Positions 26,259 to 34,007 of a DNA stretch of 64,000 nucleotides are shown here, one piece after another. Made by a program: the position numbers and the translations under genes. The stretch comes from Betaproteobacteria bacterium (GTDB lineage Bacteria > Pseudomonadota > Gammaproteobacteria > Burkholderiales > SG8-39). Position 1 is the stretch's first letter. Each line of letters begins with the position of its first letter. The stretch is taken from positions 62,001 through 126,000 of the forward strand of contig JACPYS010000026.1 of NCBI GenBank assembly GCA_016195915.1. Direction: 5' to 3'. Below the pieces are notes generated by a model that saw nothing but the letters and a program-made list of their open reading frames with translations, ran no database searches and was not told the DNA's origin.

Positions 26259-26287
26259 GTTTACAATAGTGGAATTCATTCCGTCAA
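26259..26287 (-). promoter_or_regulatory. thiolase operon promoter with GGAAT-TC-ATTCC element
   Basis: Minus-strand TTGACG (26287-26282) overlaps the palindrome GGAATGAATTCC (26282-26271). The -10 region is weak (GTAAAC at 17 bases or TGTAAA at 16). The same TTGACGGAAT-NN-ATT(C/T)C string occurs in the divergent plus-strand promoter at 26388-26404. Confidence 0.5.
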
Positions 26288-26387
26288 GTGAAACTATATT
26301 GTTCGGTGTGCCGGCTGGCCGCGGGGCGCAACGGCCTGTACTCTGTCGCCGGAACGCCTCCGGATCGCTTGCTGGCCGCAGTTCCTC

Positions 26388-26420
26388 TTGACGGAATAGA
26401 TTTCATTTTGTTAGAATGAA
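26388..26420 (+). promoter_or_regulatory. acyl-CoA dehydrogenase operon promoter with overlapping operator elements
   Basis: TTGACG (26388-26393), 18 bases, TAGAAT (26412-26417). GGAATAGATTTC (26393-26404) overlaps the -35 end, and TTCATT-N7-AATGAA (26402-26420), a perfect six-base inverted repeat, spans the spacer and -10 box. The intergenic region 26223-26494 holds only these divergent signals; no gene is seen. Confidence 0.62.
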
Positions 26421-26494
26421 TTTACGCAGCGCACCATCGTTGCGGCAGTCGTATGCGGCGCTTCGCGGCCTCCTTCAACCTGCAAGGCCAGAAC

Positions 26495-27664
26495 ATGAGC
26501 ACAGACAGTTGGGAGTTATCAGAAGAGTTGCGCCTGATCCGCGACGCGGCGCGGCGTTTCATGCAAGCGGAAGTCAAGCCGGTGGAGGACAAGCTGCCGC
26601 ATGACGCGTACGAGTTGCCGGCAGAGACTCTGAAATCGCTTCAGAGCAAGGCCCGCGAAATCGGACTGTGGTGTGTACGTACCCCAGCCGAACATGGCGG
26701 CGCCGGACTCAATCTGCTAGGCCAGGCCGTGTTCGCCGAAGAGGCGGCTCGTTGTCGCATGGGCGCCTATGTGCCCGGTTGCGGTGCATTCGGCGCCGAT
26801 CCGCCGAACGCAATCTTTCTCGGAACGCCGTATCAGATCGAGAAGTACGCGGTGCCGGCCGTGGACGTCGGCAAGAAAGTGTATGTGGCGATCAGCGAAT
26901 CCTCCGGCGGATCCGACCCTGCGCGGTCCATCCGCGCACGCGCCGCCAAGAAGGGCGACCGCTACCTGTTGAACGGCACCAAGCTCTGGATCACGGGCGC
27001 CGACGGCGCCGACTGGGGCATCGTGTTCGCGCGCACCGGCGAGCAAGGCGATCGCGGCGGCATCACCTGCTTCATCGTCAACGGCCAGCCCAAGGGTATG
27101 AGCATCAGCCCCATTCCGGTCATCCGGTCCTATGCGCCCTATGAAATTCATTTCGAGAACGTCGAGATTCCCGAGGAAGACCGGCTGGGCGAGGAGGGCA
27201 AAGGTTTCGCCATCTGCGAAAAATGGCTGATCGAAGGGCGGGTGCCCTACGCCGCGGGTACCATAGGCATTGCGCAAGCGGCGCTGGAACTGGCGATTGA
27301 GTGGGCGCGCGAGCGTGAAACGTTTCGTACCAAGCTGGCGGACAAGCAGGCGATCCAGTGGATGGTGGCCGACAGCGACATGGAATTGCGTGCTGCGCGC
27401 CTGCTGACATACCAGGCGGCGTGGCGGGGCGATCTGGGACACGACATGAAGGTCGATTCGTCGATAGCCAAGGTGGTTGCCACCGAAACTGCTGGGCGGG
27501 TGGTCGACCGCTGCATCCAGATTTTTGGCGCGCTCGGGGTTTCCCGGGAATTGCCGCTGGAGCGGTGGTACCGCGAGCTTCGCATTAAGCGCATCGGGGA
27601 AGGTCCTTCGGAAGTTCACCGCATGGTGCTGGCGCGCCACTTGCTCGGGGCAGGTTCCCGCTAG
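26495..27664 (+). CDS. acyl-CoA dehydrogenase
   Basis: FAD-dependent dehydrogenase of 389 aa. Motifs are VYVAISESSGGSDPARSIRA, NGTKLWITGADGADWGIVFAR, the ARERETFRTKLADKQAIQWM helix and the C-terminal IGEGPSEVHRMVLARHLLG. Unlike the protein at 19408-20574, it keeps a Glu at the expected catalytic-base position (GEGPSE). The ATG at 26495 has AAGG seven bases upstream and lies about 70 bases after the predicted transcription start. It heads a plus-strand operon with a crotonase, a thiolase-like protein, a DUF35 protein, a flavin reductase and a Bug protein. Chain-length preference is unknown. Confidence 0.88.
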   Translation: MSTDSWELSEELRLIRDAARRFMQAEVKPVEDKLPHDAYELPAETLKSLQSKAREIGLWCVRTPAEHGGAGLNLLGQAVFAEEAARCRMGAYVPGCGAFGADPPNAIFLGTPYQIEKYAVPAVDVGKKVYVAISESSGGSDPARSIRARAAKKGDRYLLNGTKLWITGADGADWGIVFARTGEQGDRGGITCFIVNGQPKGMSISPIPVIRSYAPYEIHFENVEIPEEDRLGEEGKGFAICEKWLIEGRVPYAAGTIGIAQAALELAIEWARERETFRTKLADKQAIQWMVADSDMELRAARLLTYQAAWRGDLGHDMKVDSSIAKVVATETAGRVVDRCIQIFGALGVSRELPLERWYRELRIKRIGEGPSEVHRMVLARHLLGAGSR

Positions 27665-27685
27665 CCGATTACCAGGGAAGCGCGC

Positions 27686-28462
27686 ATGTCGATCGACTTG
27701 GAGATGAAGGACGGCGGCATCGCTGTCATCACAATCAATCGTCCCGATAAGCGCAACGCACTGGACGCGGAACACTACCTTGCGCTGTCCGCGGCATGGA
27801 CACAGGTGCGTGACGACGCCGCAATCCGCGTCGCCGTCATTGTGGGCGCGGGCGACAAGGCGTTCAGCGCGGGGGCCGACCTGAAATCGTGGATCGGCCG
27901 CAAAGTCGCGATGTCTTCCATGTGGGAAACCCAGAAGGACATGCTGCTCAACCGCGGCCTCGAAGTCTGGAAGCCCGTCGTCGCCGCCGTCAACGGGCAT
28001 TGCGTCGGCGGTGGCATGACGCTGCTGCTGGCGACGGATATTCGCGTCGCCGCCTCGCATGCCACATTCGGCCTGAGCGAAGTGAAGCGCGGTGTCATCG
28101 CGGCAAACGGCGGCACGCAGCGGCTGATCGACCAGCTTCCCCAGGCGATCGCAATGGAGATGCTGCTGACCGGCGACCCGATGGACGCCGAAACCGCAGC
28201 GCGCTGGGGCCTGATCAACAGGGTCGTGCCCGCCGGACAGTTAATGGATACTGCGTTGGCCTATGCGCGCAAGATCGCTGCCAACGCTCCGCTCGCCGTT
28301 CAGGCCGCCAAGGAACTTGCCCTGCGCTCGCGCAGCCAGAACCTGCCTGCCGGCCTGCGCATGGAACAGTTCGTCAATCACATACTGCAGAAGACCGAGG
28401 ACGCGAAGGAGGGCAGAGCGGCCTTCGCCGAGCGCCGGCCTCCCAATTTTTCGGGACAGTGA
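27686..28462 (+). CDS. enoyl-CoA hydratase/isomerase family protein
   Basis: Crotonase-fold enzyme of 258 aa. It shows GAGDKAFSAGADLKSW, the second oxyanion segment NGHCVGGGMTLLLATDI and FGLSEVKRGVIAANGGTQRL. The Glu in LSEV matches the second catalytic glutamate; the first (in GGGCELA) is replaced by Thr in GGGMTLL, as in carnitinyl-CoA dehydratase-like and other single-glutamate members. The ATG at 27686 has AGGGA upstream, 21 bases after the dehydrogenase stop, so they are co-transcribed. The probable role is hydration or isomerisation of the enoyl-CoA made by the preceding dehydrogenase. Confidence 0.86.
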   Translation: MSIDLEMKDGGIAVITINRPDKRNALDAEHYLALSAAWTQVRDDAAIRVAVIVGAGDKAFSAGADLKSWIGRKVAMSSMWETQKDMLLNRGLEVWKPVVAAVNGHCVGGGMTLLLATDIRVAASHATFGLSEVKRGVIAANGGTQRLIDQLPQAIAMEMLLTGDPMDAETAARWGLINRVVPAGQLMDTALAYARKIAANAPLAVQAAKELALRSRSQNLPAGLRMEQFVNHILQKTEDAKEGRAAFAERRPPNFSGQ

Positions 28463-28467
28463 CTCCG

Positions 28468-29592
28468 ATGCGTGCGCGCTATGTAGTTGCCGGTATCGGC
28501 CACACGGCGTTCGGCAAGCTGCCGGGCCGCGACACCATCTCCCTCAACGTTGAAGCCTGCCGCAACGCGCTGGCCGATGCGGGCATCGACAAGAGCGTGG
28601 TGGATGCCGTGTTGATCAAAGTGCCGACTTCGGCGCATCAGTTCATGTACGGGCAGAAGGTCGCGGAAGCCCTCGGAATCAAACCGCGCATGGGTGGCGC
28701 CTGGGACCAGGGTGGGGCGGCCAACATCACGCTGATCTCGTTCGCGATCATGGCCATCGACGCCGGCCAGTGCGACGTCGCGTTGATCTGCTACGCGGAC
28801 AATCCGCGTTCGGGCAATCGGGCGGTCTATGGCCGGCCCCGCGGGGACGATGCCGCCTACGGCTGGTTTTCCACCGCAGCAGGCTACGCCATGATCCAGC
28901 GCCGGCACATGTACGAGTTTGGTACGCGGCCCGAGCACCTCGGCGCGGTCGCGATTGCGAGCCGCCGCCATGGCGCCGGCAATCCGAACGCGCAGTTGCG
29001 TTCGCCGCTGACCATGGAGCAGTACCTCAATTCTGCGCTGCTGGTCGAGCCGCTGCGGCGCGACGACTGCGCATTGGTGTCCGACGGGGGCGCAGCGGTG
29101 GTAGTCATGAGCGCGAAGCGCGCGCGCGCACTGGGCGTGCCGGCGCCAGTGCCGGTGCTCGGTTTCGGGCACGGTCAGACTTCATACGACGTCCAGTTCC
29201 GCCAAAGCCTCACGTCGACCGAAGCTGTACGCGCGGCGCGCACCGCGTTCAGCATGGCCGGACTCAAACCTTCGGATGTCGACGTGGCGCAGTTGTACGA
29301 TTGCTTCACGATCACCGTGCTGATGACGCTTGAGGATTATGGCTTTTGCTCCAAGGGGCAAGCCGGGGATTTCGTGGCAGATGGCGCCATCGAGATCGGA
29401 GGTGCGCTGCCGATCAACACGAGCGGCGGCCTGTTGTCAGAAACTGGCATGCCAGGCATGCAGCTGATCATGGAAGGCGTCCGCCAGGTTCGCGGCAGTG
29501 CCCGCCTGCAGGTGCCCAACGTCAAGGTCTGCCTGGTGAGCAACCAGGGTGGCACGATGCATACGCACTCCACCCTGTTGCTTGGAGCGTGA
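28468..29592 (+). CDS. thiolase-like (SCP-x/Ltp2-type) protein without the classical catalytic residues
   Basis: Thiolase-fold protein of 374 aa, starting at the ATG at 28468, five bases after the crotonase stop. The strand that carries the acyl-accepting Cys in true thiolases reads WDQGGAANITLI here, with no Cys, and the GHPxG histidine motif is SETGMPG. YDCFTITVLMTLEDYGFC, INTSGGLLSETG and a Gly-rich tail (NQGGTMHTHSTLL) are typical of lipid-transfer/Ltp2-like proteins that work with a DUF35 partner, which is encoded directly next. Ltp2-ChsH2 pairs are retro-aldolases in steroid side-chain degradation, so C-C cleavage by retro-aldol chemistry rather than thiolysis is a reasonable inference. 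Confidence 0.84.
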   Translation: MRARYVVAGIGHTAFGKLPGRDTISLNVEACRNALADAGIDKSVVDAVLIKVPTSAHQFMYGQKVAEALGIKPRMGGAWDQGGAANITLISFAIMAIDAGQCDVALICYADNPRSGNRAVYGRPRGDDAAYGWFSTAAGYAMIQRRHMYEFGTRPEHLGAVAIASRRHGAGNPNAQLRSPLTMEQYLNSALLVEPLRRDDCALVSDGGAAVVVMSAKRARALGVPAPVPVLGFGHGQTSYDVQFRQSLTSTEAVRAARTAFSMAGLKPSDVDVAQLYDCFTITVLMTLEDYGFCSKGQAGDFVADGAIEIGGALPINTSGGLLSETGMPGMQLIMEGVRQVRGSARLQVPNVKVCLVSNQGGTMHTHSTLLLGA

Positions 29593-30042
29593 ATGACCAT
29601 GCCCCTGCCCGCTCCTGAAAATACGGAAATCTCGCGGCCCTATTGGGATGCGCTGAAGCTGGGCAGGCTGGTGTTCCAGCGCTGCGAATGCGGCCACGCA
29701 TGGCTGCCCGCGCGGCGCGGGTGTCCGTCATGTCTTGGCGACAAGGTACAGTGGGAGCAGGCCTGTGGCAAAGGACGCCTGGTAAGCTGGGTTGTGTACC
29801 ACACCGCGTATCACGACGCTTTCAAGCATCGGCTGCCCTACAACGTCGCCATCGTGGAGCTGACGGAAGGTCCGCGGCTGATTACCAATATGGTCGATTC
29901 GCACGAGCGCCTGGCTTGTGACGCCGCGGTTGAACTTCGGGTGGAATCGGACGAGGGCATTGCGCTTGCGCGATTCGCACTATCGCCGCGACGTGATGAC
30001 GAGCAGGGAACCGGCAGTCCCGCGAGGCGAAACCGGGCATGA
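29593..30042 (+). CDS. DUF35 zinc-ribbon/OB-fold protein
   Basis: Small protein of 149 aa with the two domains of the DUF35 family: a rubredoxin-like zinc ribbon with cysteines in QRCECGHAWLPARRGCPSC and an OB-fold after it (GRLVSWVVYHTAYHDAF to RLITNMVD). The gene starts at the base right after the thiolase-like stop, with GGAG upstream, so expression is tightly coupled. DUF35 proteins act as acyl-CoA-binding partners of thiolase-fold enzymes, for instance in Ltp2-ChsH2 aldolase and archaeal HMG-CoA synthase complexes. A complex with the upstream protein is likely. The C-terminal 20 residues are polar and disordered-looking. Confidence 0.86.
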   Translation: MTMPLPAPENTEISRPYWDALKLGRLVFQRCECGHAWLPARRGCPSCLGDKVQWEQACGKGRLVSWVVYHTAYHDAFKHRLPYNVAIVELTEGPRLITNMVDSHERLACDAAVELRVESDEGIALARFALSPRRDDEQGTGSPARRNRA

Positions 30043-30099
30043 AAGCGAACCGCCCGCTGCTGCCGCACGGGTTAAGTGCTACTCTCCGCGGCGCCTGTG

Positions 30100-30810
30100 A
30101 TGTCGCTGATACGGAGACTGCACGTAATCTTTTTCGAGCCGGACAAGCGTGACCGCACGCTGTTCCCGCACGATGTCTTCAAGGGCCTGATCGTTCCGCG
30201 GGCGATCGGCTGGGTCGCGACCATGAGCCGCGCGGGGCATCTGAATCTTGCGCCCAACAGCTTCTTCAACGGTGTCTCGAGCTGGCCGCAGATCCTGGTG
30301 TTCGCAAGCGAGAGCGCGAAGGACTCCCAGACTTTTGCAGAAGAGACCGGGGAATTCACTTCGAGCATGGCGACCTGGCGCCTGCGCGACAAGATGACTC
30401 TCACCTCCGCAGCGCTGCCGCGCGGGCAAAGCGAATTCGAGTACGCGGGCCTCGCCACCGCACCTGCACGCATCGTGCGGCCGCCGCGCGTGGCCGAGTC
30501 GCCGGCCGTGCTCGAATGCCGCGTGACGCAGGTTCTCCGCCTCAAAGACCTCGACGGAAACGAGACGGGAGCGAGCGTGGTGTTCGGGCAGGTGGTCGGC
30601 ATCCACGTGGAGGAGCGTTTTGTCGTCAACGGGCGCATGGATGCGGTGGCGATGCAGGCGGTCGCGCGCTGCGGTTATGACGAGTACACGGTGATCGACC
30701 GGGTTTTCTCGATTACCCGCCCTTCGAGCGGCGGAAGCGCGTACGGCGGACCTCGGGCGCCGGTTCCCGCGCAAGCCCGAGAAGGCCTCTTGGGTGTGGC
30801 GAACAAATGA
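30100..30810 (+). CDS. flavin reductase-like (FMN-binding split barrel) protein
   Basis: Protein of 236 aa with the flavin-reductase-like/DIM6-NTAB fold. Seen features are the GLIVPRAIGWVATMSRAGHLNLAPNSFFNGVS strand-loop (core: PRAIGWVATMS and NLAPNSFFN), the DSQTFAEETGEFT helix and the VVFGQVVGIHVEERFV strand. The ATG at 30100 is chosen by fold length; a GTG at 30076 is possible and neither has a clear ribosome site. It is the fifth gene of the plus-strand dehydrogenase operon and overlaps the Bug start by four bases. It may supply reduced flavin or reduce a pathway intermediate; no partner monooxygenase is seen in the window. Confidence 0.8.
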   Translation: MSLIRRLHVIFFEPDKRDRTLFPHDVFKGLIVPRAIGWVATMSRAGHLNLAPNSFFNGVSSWPQILVFASESAKDSQTFAEETGEFTSSMATWRLRDKMTLTSAALPRGQSEFEYAGLATAPARIVRPPRVAESPAVLECRVTQVLRLKDLDGNETGASVVFGQVVGIHVEERFVVNGRMDAVAMQAVARCGYDEYTVIDRVFSITRPSSGGSAYGGPRAPVPAQAREGLLGVANK

Positions 30811-31787
30811 CGCAGGGGAAAATCTTGTCTAATGCTCGTATCGTGGCACTCGGGCTTGCCTGCGCATTCGCCAGCCTCGCGTCCGCGCAGGCGTTTCCAT
30901 CCAGGCCGGTGAGAATCGTGGTGCCGTTCCCGCCGGGCGGCGCGGCGGACCTCACCACGCGCATCCTGGCCGAACATCTCGCCAAGGGCCTGGGCCAGCC
31001 GGTGGTGGCCGAGAACCGCCCCGGAGGCAGCACCATCATCGGCAGCGAGGCCGTGGCGCGCTCGCCCGCCGACGGCCACACGCTGCTGGTGGTGTTTCCG
31101 AGCTTCATCATCAATCCGTCGGTGCGCACCGGCATGTCGTTCGACCCGCTCAAGGACTTCCGCGCGGTAGGGCAGACGATTTCGGTGCCGATGGCGATTG
31201 CGGTGCACCCTTCGGTGCCCGCGAAGACGCTGCAGGAGCTGATCGCGCTTGCGCGCGCCAAACCGAAGGAACTGTCCTACGGGACGCCCGGCACGGCGAC
31301 GACGCACCACGTGATGGGCGAGATGCTGAAGCTCACGGCGAAGATCGATCTCACGCACGTGCCTTTCCAGGGAGGCGGCCCGGCGCTCACCGCAGTCACC
31401 GGCGGCCACATCACCATGGTCTACGCCAACGCCTCCGAGGTCGCGCCCTCGGCGAAGGGCGGCAAGGTTCGGCCGATCATCGTCACCTCCGCGGAGCGCG
31501 CCGAGGTGCTGCCCGACACGCCGACCATGCGCGAGGCGGGATTCCCGGAGCTCGAGGCGACCAACTGGAGCGGCATGGTCGTGCCGGCGGGTACGCCGTC
31601 CGCCACGCTCGCGCGCCTGAACCAGGAGCTGGTGCGTGCGCTGCGTCTCGCCGAGGTCGGCGAAAAGTTCAGGAGCTACGGCATGGTGCCGGCGCCGACG
31701 ACGCCGGAGCAGTTCGGCGACTTCCTGCAGTCGGAGTCGGCGCGTTACGCGAAGGTGGTGCGCGAAGCCGGTCTCAAGGCCGAGTAG
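30807..31787 (+). CDS. Bug/TctC-family periplasmic substrate-binding protein
   Basis: Secreted solute-binding protein, 326 aa. The ATG at 30807 overlaps the flavin reductase stop (ATGA), so translation is coupled and the protein belongs to the dehydrogenase operon. A signal peptide (IVALGLACAFASLASAQ) is followed by FPSRPVRIVVPFPPGGAADLTTR, VVAENRPGGSTIIG, PADGHTLLVV, LTHVPFQGGGPAL and VPAGTPSATLARLN. Its position at the end of a beta-oxidation-type operon suggests that it binds the starting acid or a late product. The other Bug proteins of the island are not near copies. Confidence 0.9.
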   Translation: MTQGKILSNARIVALGLACAFASLASAQAFPSRPVRIVVPFPPGGAADLTTRILAEHLAKGLGQPVVAENRPGGSTIIGSEAVARSPADGHTLLVVFPSFIINPSVRTGMSFDPLKDFRAVGQTISVPMAIAVHPSVPAKTLQELIALARAKPKELSYGTPGTATTHHVMGEMLKLTAKIDLTHVPFQGGGPALTAVTGGHITMVYANASEVAPSAKGGKVRPIIVTSAERAEVLPDTPTMREAGFPELEATNWSGMVVPAGTPSATLARLNQELVRALRLAEVGEKFRSYGMVPAPTTPEQFGDFLQSESARYAKVVREAGLKAE

Positions 31788-31828
31788 CCGCGCCGCGTTT
31801 CAACTCGCCGCCCGGTGTTATCAGCGAT

Positions 31829-32113
31829 TCACCTCGGCAGCCGGCATTCGAGTTCGCACACGCGCCGCTCGAGCTCCAGCACGCGCTCCCGGTAGGCGAG
31901 CACGAGCGCGAGGGTCGAGGGCGCCAGCTCGAAGTCCGCACGCAGGCGCGCCGCGACGCGCGCCAGTTCGAGCATGCTTTCGGGGAATGCCCATTGTTCG
32001 ATCGCGGTTCCCGTTGGCGCGAATACTCCGTATTCCACGAGTTCGACGATCTCGGCGCGCGTCAGGCCGGAAGCGGATTCGAATTCGGCGAAGACGATCA
32101 GTTCGTGGTCCAT
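31829..32113 (-). CDS. cbpM: chaperone modulator CbpM
   Basis: Small protein of 94 aa. CbpM binds the J-domain of CbpA and blocks its use by DnaK. Seen are the N-terminal ELIVFAEFESASGLTRAEIVELVEYGVF, a winged-helix-like MerR-type segment, and a C-terminal helix (YRERVLELERRVCELECRLP). The ATG at 32113 has GAGG five bases upstream; the longer reading frame to 32254 overlaps cbpA and is rejected. It starts seven bases after the cbpA stop, the normal order of the pair in proteobacteria, which raises confidence. Converges with the Bug gene at 31787. Confidence 0.88.
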   Translation of the reverse strand: MDHELIVFAEFESASGLTRAEIVELVEYGVFAPTGTAIEQWAFPESMLELARVAARLRADFELAPSTLALVLAYRERVLELERRVCELECRLPR

Positions 32114-32120
32114 GGCAGCC

Positions 32121-33050
32121 TCACTGGGCAAAATGACCGCGCGGATTGAACCTCGACGCGCTGCGCAGTTCCTCGAAGAGCTTGCGCTCGCTCTCCGAAA
32201 GCACGCTGGGCACGGCAATGCTGAGCACGGCGTACAGATCGCCCGCGGCGCCATGCGGCTTCGTCATTCCCTTGCCTGCCAGGCGCAACCGCTGGCCCGC
32301 CTTCGAACCCGCGGGAATTTTCATTGTCACGTGTCCGGTGAGCGTCGGAACTTCGATCTCTGCGCCGAGCGCGGCCTCCCAGGGCGTGACCGGGACCTCG
32401 AGATAAAGATCGTGCCCGCTCACGCGAAACAGCGGGTGCGGATGCAATGCGATATTCAGATAAAGATCGCCCGCCCGGCCGCCGTTGAAGCCCGCTCCGC
32501 CCTTGCCTCGCAGGCGGAGTTTCTGTGCGTCCGTCACGCCGGCCGGAATGCGCACGCGGATGGACTTCGGCGTGCGCATGATCCGGCCGTCCGGCCCCAT
32601 TTCGCGGGTCGCGAGTTCGAGCGCGACCTCGGTTCCGCGCATCGCTTCATCGAGACCGATGTGCACGGTGACCTCGAAGTCCTCGCCGGGGATCGGCAGG
32701 TCGTGGAAGCCGCGTCCGCGCGCTCCGCCGAGCGAGGCGAACAGCTCGGAGAGGTCGATGCCGCCCAAGTCCTCCGCGCCGCCGGCGCTGTAGCGTTCCT
32801 GCCAGTCGGGGGGCGGCCGGAAGTCCTGTCCCGGTCGGAAGCTGCCCAGGCTCTCGTACGCGGCGCGCTTTTCCGCGTCCTTGAGGGTTTCGTAGGCTTC
32901 CGAGACTTCCTGGAACTGTTCCTTCGCCTTCGGCTCTTTCGACAGGTCCGGGTGGTACTTGCGCGCGAGCCGCCGATAGGCCTTCTTGATTTCCTCGTCG
33001 GTCGCGCCGCGCGCGAGGCCGAGCGTGGCGTAATAGTCCTTGTACTTCAT
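32121..33050 (-). CDS. cbpA: DnaJ-like co-chaperone CbpA
   Basis: Co-chaperone of 309 aa that stimulates the ATPase of DnaK and can bind curved DNA. The J-domain is residues 1-70 with the HPD triad at 33-35 in RKYHPDLSKEPKAKEQF; a G/F-poor linker follows, then the two beta-barrel substrate-binding domains (DFEVTVHIGLDEAMRGTEV onward, with GRAGDLYLNIALHPHPLFR and a second half after DLYLEVPVTPWEAALGAEIEVPTL). There is no zinc-finger region, which separates CbpA from DnaJ. The cbpM gene follows immediately. Confidence 0.93.
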   Translation of the reverse strand: MKYKDYYATLGLARGATDEEIKKAYRRLARKYHPDLSKEPKAKEQFQEVSEAYETLKDAEKRAAYESLGSFRPGQDFRPPPDWQERYSAGGAEDLGGIDLSELFASLGGARGRGFHDLPIPGEDFEVTVHIGLDEAMRGTEVALELATREMGPDGRIMRTPKSIRVRIPAGVTDAQKLRLRGKGGAGFNGGRAGDLYLNIALHPHPLFRVSGHDLYLEVPVTPWEAALGAEIEVPTLTGHVTMKIPAGSKAGQRLRLAGKGMTKPHGAAGDLYAVLSIAVPSVLSESERKLFEELRSASRFNPRGHFAQ

Positions 33051-33185
33051 GTGAGCGTAACCTGCGGTGCGTTGCCTCAGAATACATCAGGCGGGCGCCG
33101 CGCGCGCAGCGGGAGGCGCGCGGAGTTGTTGCGCCAGTTGCCGCATGGCTCTTAAACTGGCCGGAACTGGCATTCGAGACGGAAA

Positions 33186-33521
33186 ATGTTGGTGACCTTC
33201 CACAGCAACGCAGGGGCAAGCATCACCATGTTCGGTGATGTGGCGGTGACCTTTCTAAAGATGATGGGGCACAGCGGAACGGTGCCGAGCGCTCTGCTCG
33301 CCAAGGACGTTCCGGCGGCAATGGCGAATCTGAAACGCGGTCTCGCTGCTGCGGGGCCGGATGCGAGGGCCGAACGGGACGCAAAGCCCGAGGACGATGA
33401 CGCGGACGCTCATCCGCCGGTGTCGCTGCGGCAGCGCGCGTTTCCGCTGATCGAGCTGTTGTCAGCCGCGGCAGAGCAGGAGTGCGACGTGATGTGGGAG
33501 AAGGGCGCCCCTCTGGTGTGA
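33186..33521 (+). CDS. DUF1840 family protein
   Basis: Small soluble protein of 111 aa. It begins MLVTFHSNAGASITMFGDVA and ends with RAFPLIELLSAAAEQECDVMWE, the two conserved blocks I associate with DUF1840, a short family of betaproteobacteria and some gammaproteobacteria of unknown function. An acidic, proline-containing linker (residues about 60-80) joins them. The ATG at 33186 has GGA upstream. It is divergent from cbpA and followed after 76 bases by the DUF971 gene on the same strand. Confidence 0.8.
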   Translation: MLVTFHSNAGASITMFGDVAVTFLKMMGHSGTVPSALLAKDVPAAMANLKRGLAAAGPDARAERDAKPEDDDADAHPPVSLRQRAFPLIELLSAAAEQECDVMWEKGAPLV

Positions 33522-33597
33522 CGCTTCGGAACGCGGCAGAAACGCTATACTGGGAAATTGCTTTTCCGTCGCCGTGACGGCCATCCCGCGAGAGCGC

Positions 33598-33999
33598 ATG
33601 AGCACAGATACGCTGCAACCCACCGAGATCAAACTGCACCAGAAGTCGCGCGTGCTCGAGATCTCGTTCGCCAACGGCAAGACTTTTCATCTGCCTTGCG
33701 AGTTCTTGCGCGTGTATTCGCCGTCGGCCGAAGTGCGGGGCCACGGCCCGGGCCAGGAAGTGCTGCAGACGGGAAAGAAGAACGTCGAGATCACCGGGAT
33801 CGAGCCGGTAGGCAGCTATGCGCTGCAGCCCACTTTCTCCGACGGCCACGATACCGGCATCTATTCGTGGGACCTGCTCTACGACTACGGCCTGCATCAG
33901 GAGGAGATGTGGCAGCGCTATCTCAAGCGCTTGGGGGAGGCCGGTGCGAGCCGTGAGGCAGTCTCGGCGCCTTTCGAGCAGCGGCCGAAATCGAAGTAG
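33598..33999 (+). CDS. DUF971 (gamma-butyrobetaine hydroxylase-like N-terminal domain) protein
   Basis: Protein of 133 aa with a single DUF971 domain: PTEIKLHQKSRVLEISFANG, LPCEFLRVYSPSAEVRGHG, VEITGIEPVGSYALQPTFSDGHDTGIYSWDLLYDYG. The ATG at 33598 is preceded by GAGAG; a GTG at 33574 would add eight residues. In many betaproteobacteria this gene lies directly upstream of ubiE in a ubiquinone gene group. Here the next gene is a convergent membrane protein and no ubiE is present in the window, so the neighbourhood is rearranged. The domain is thought to take part in Fe-S or metal-related assembly in some contexts; no function is assigned here. Confidence 0.85.
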   Translation: MSTDTLQPTEIKLHQKSRVLEISFANGKTFHLPCEFLRVYSPSAEVRGHGPGQEVLQTGKKNVEITGIEPVGSYALQPTFSDGHDTGIYSWDLLYDYGLHQEEMWQRYLKRLGEAGASREAVSAPFEQRPKSK

Positions 34000-34007
34000 C
34001 CGCGCCG

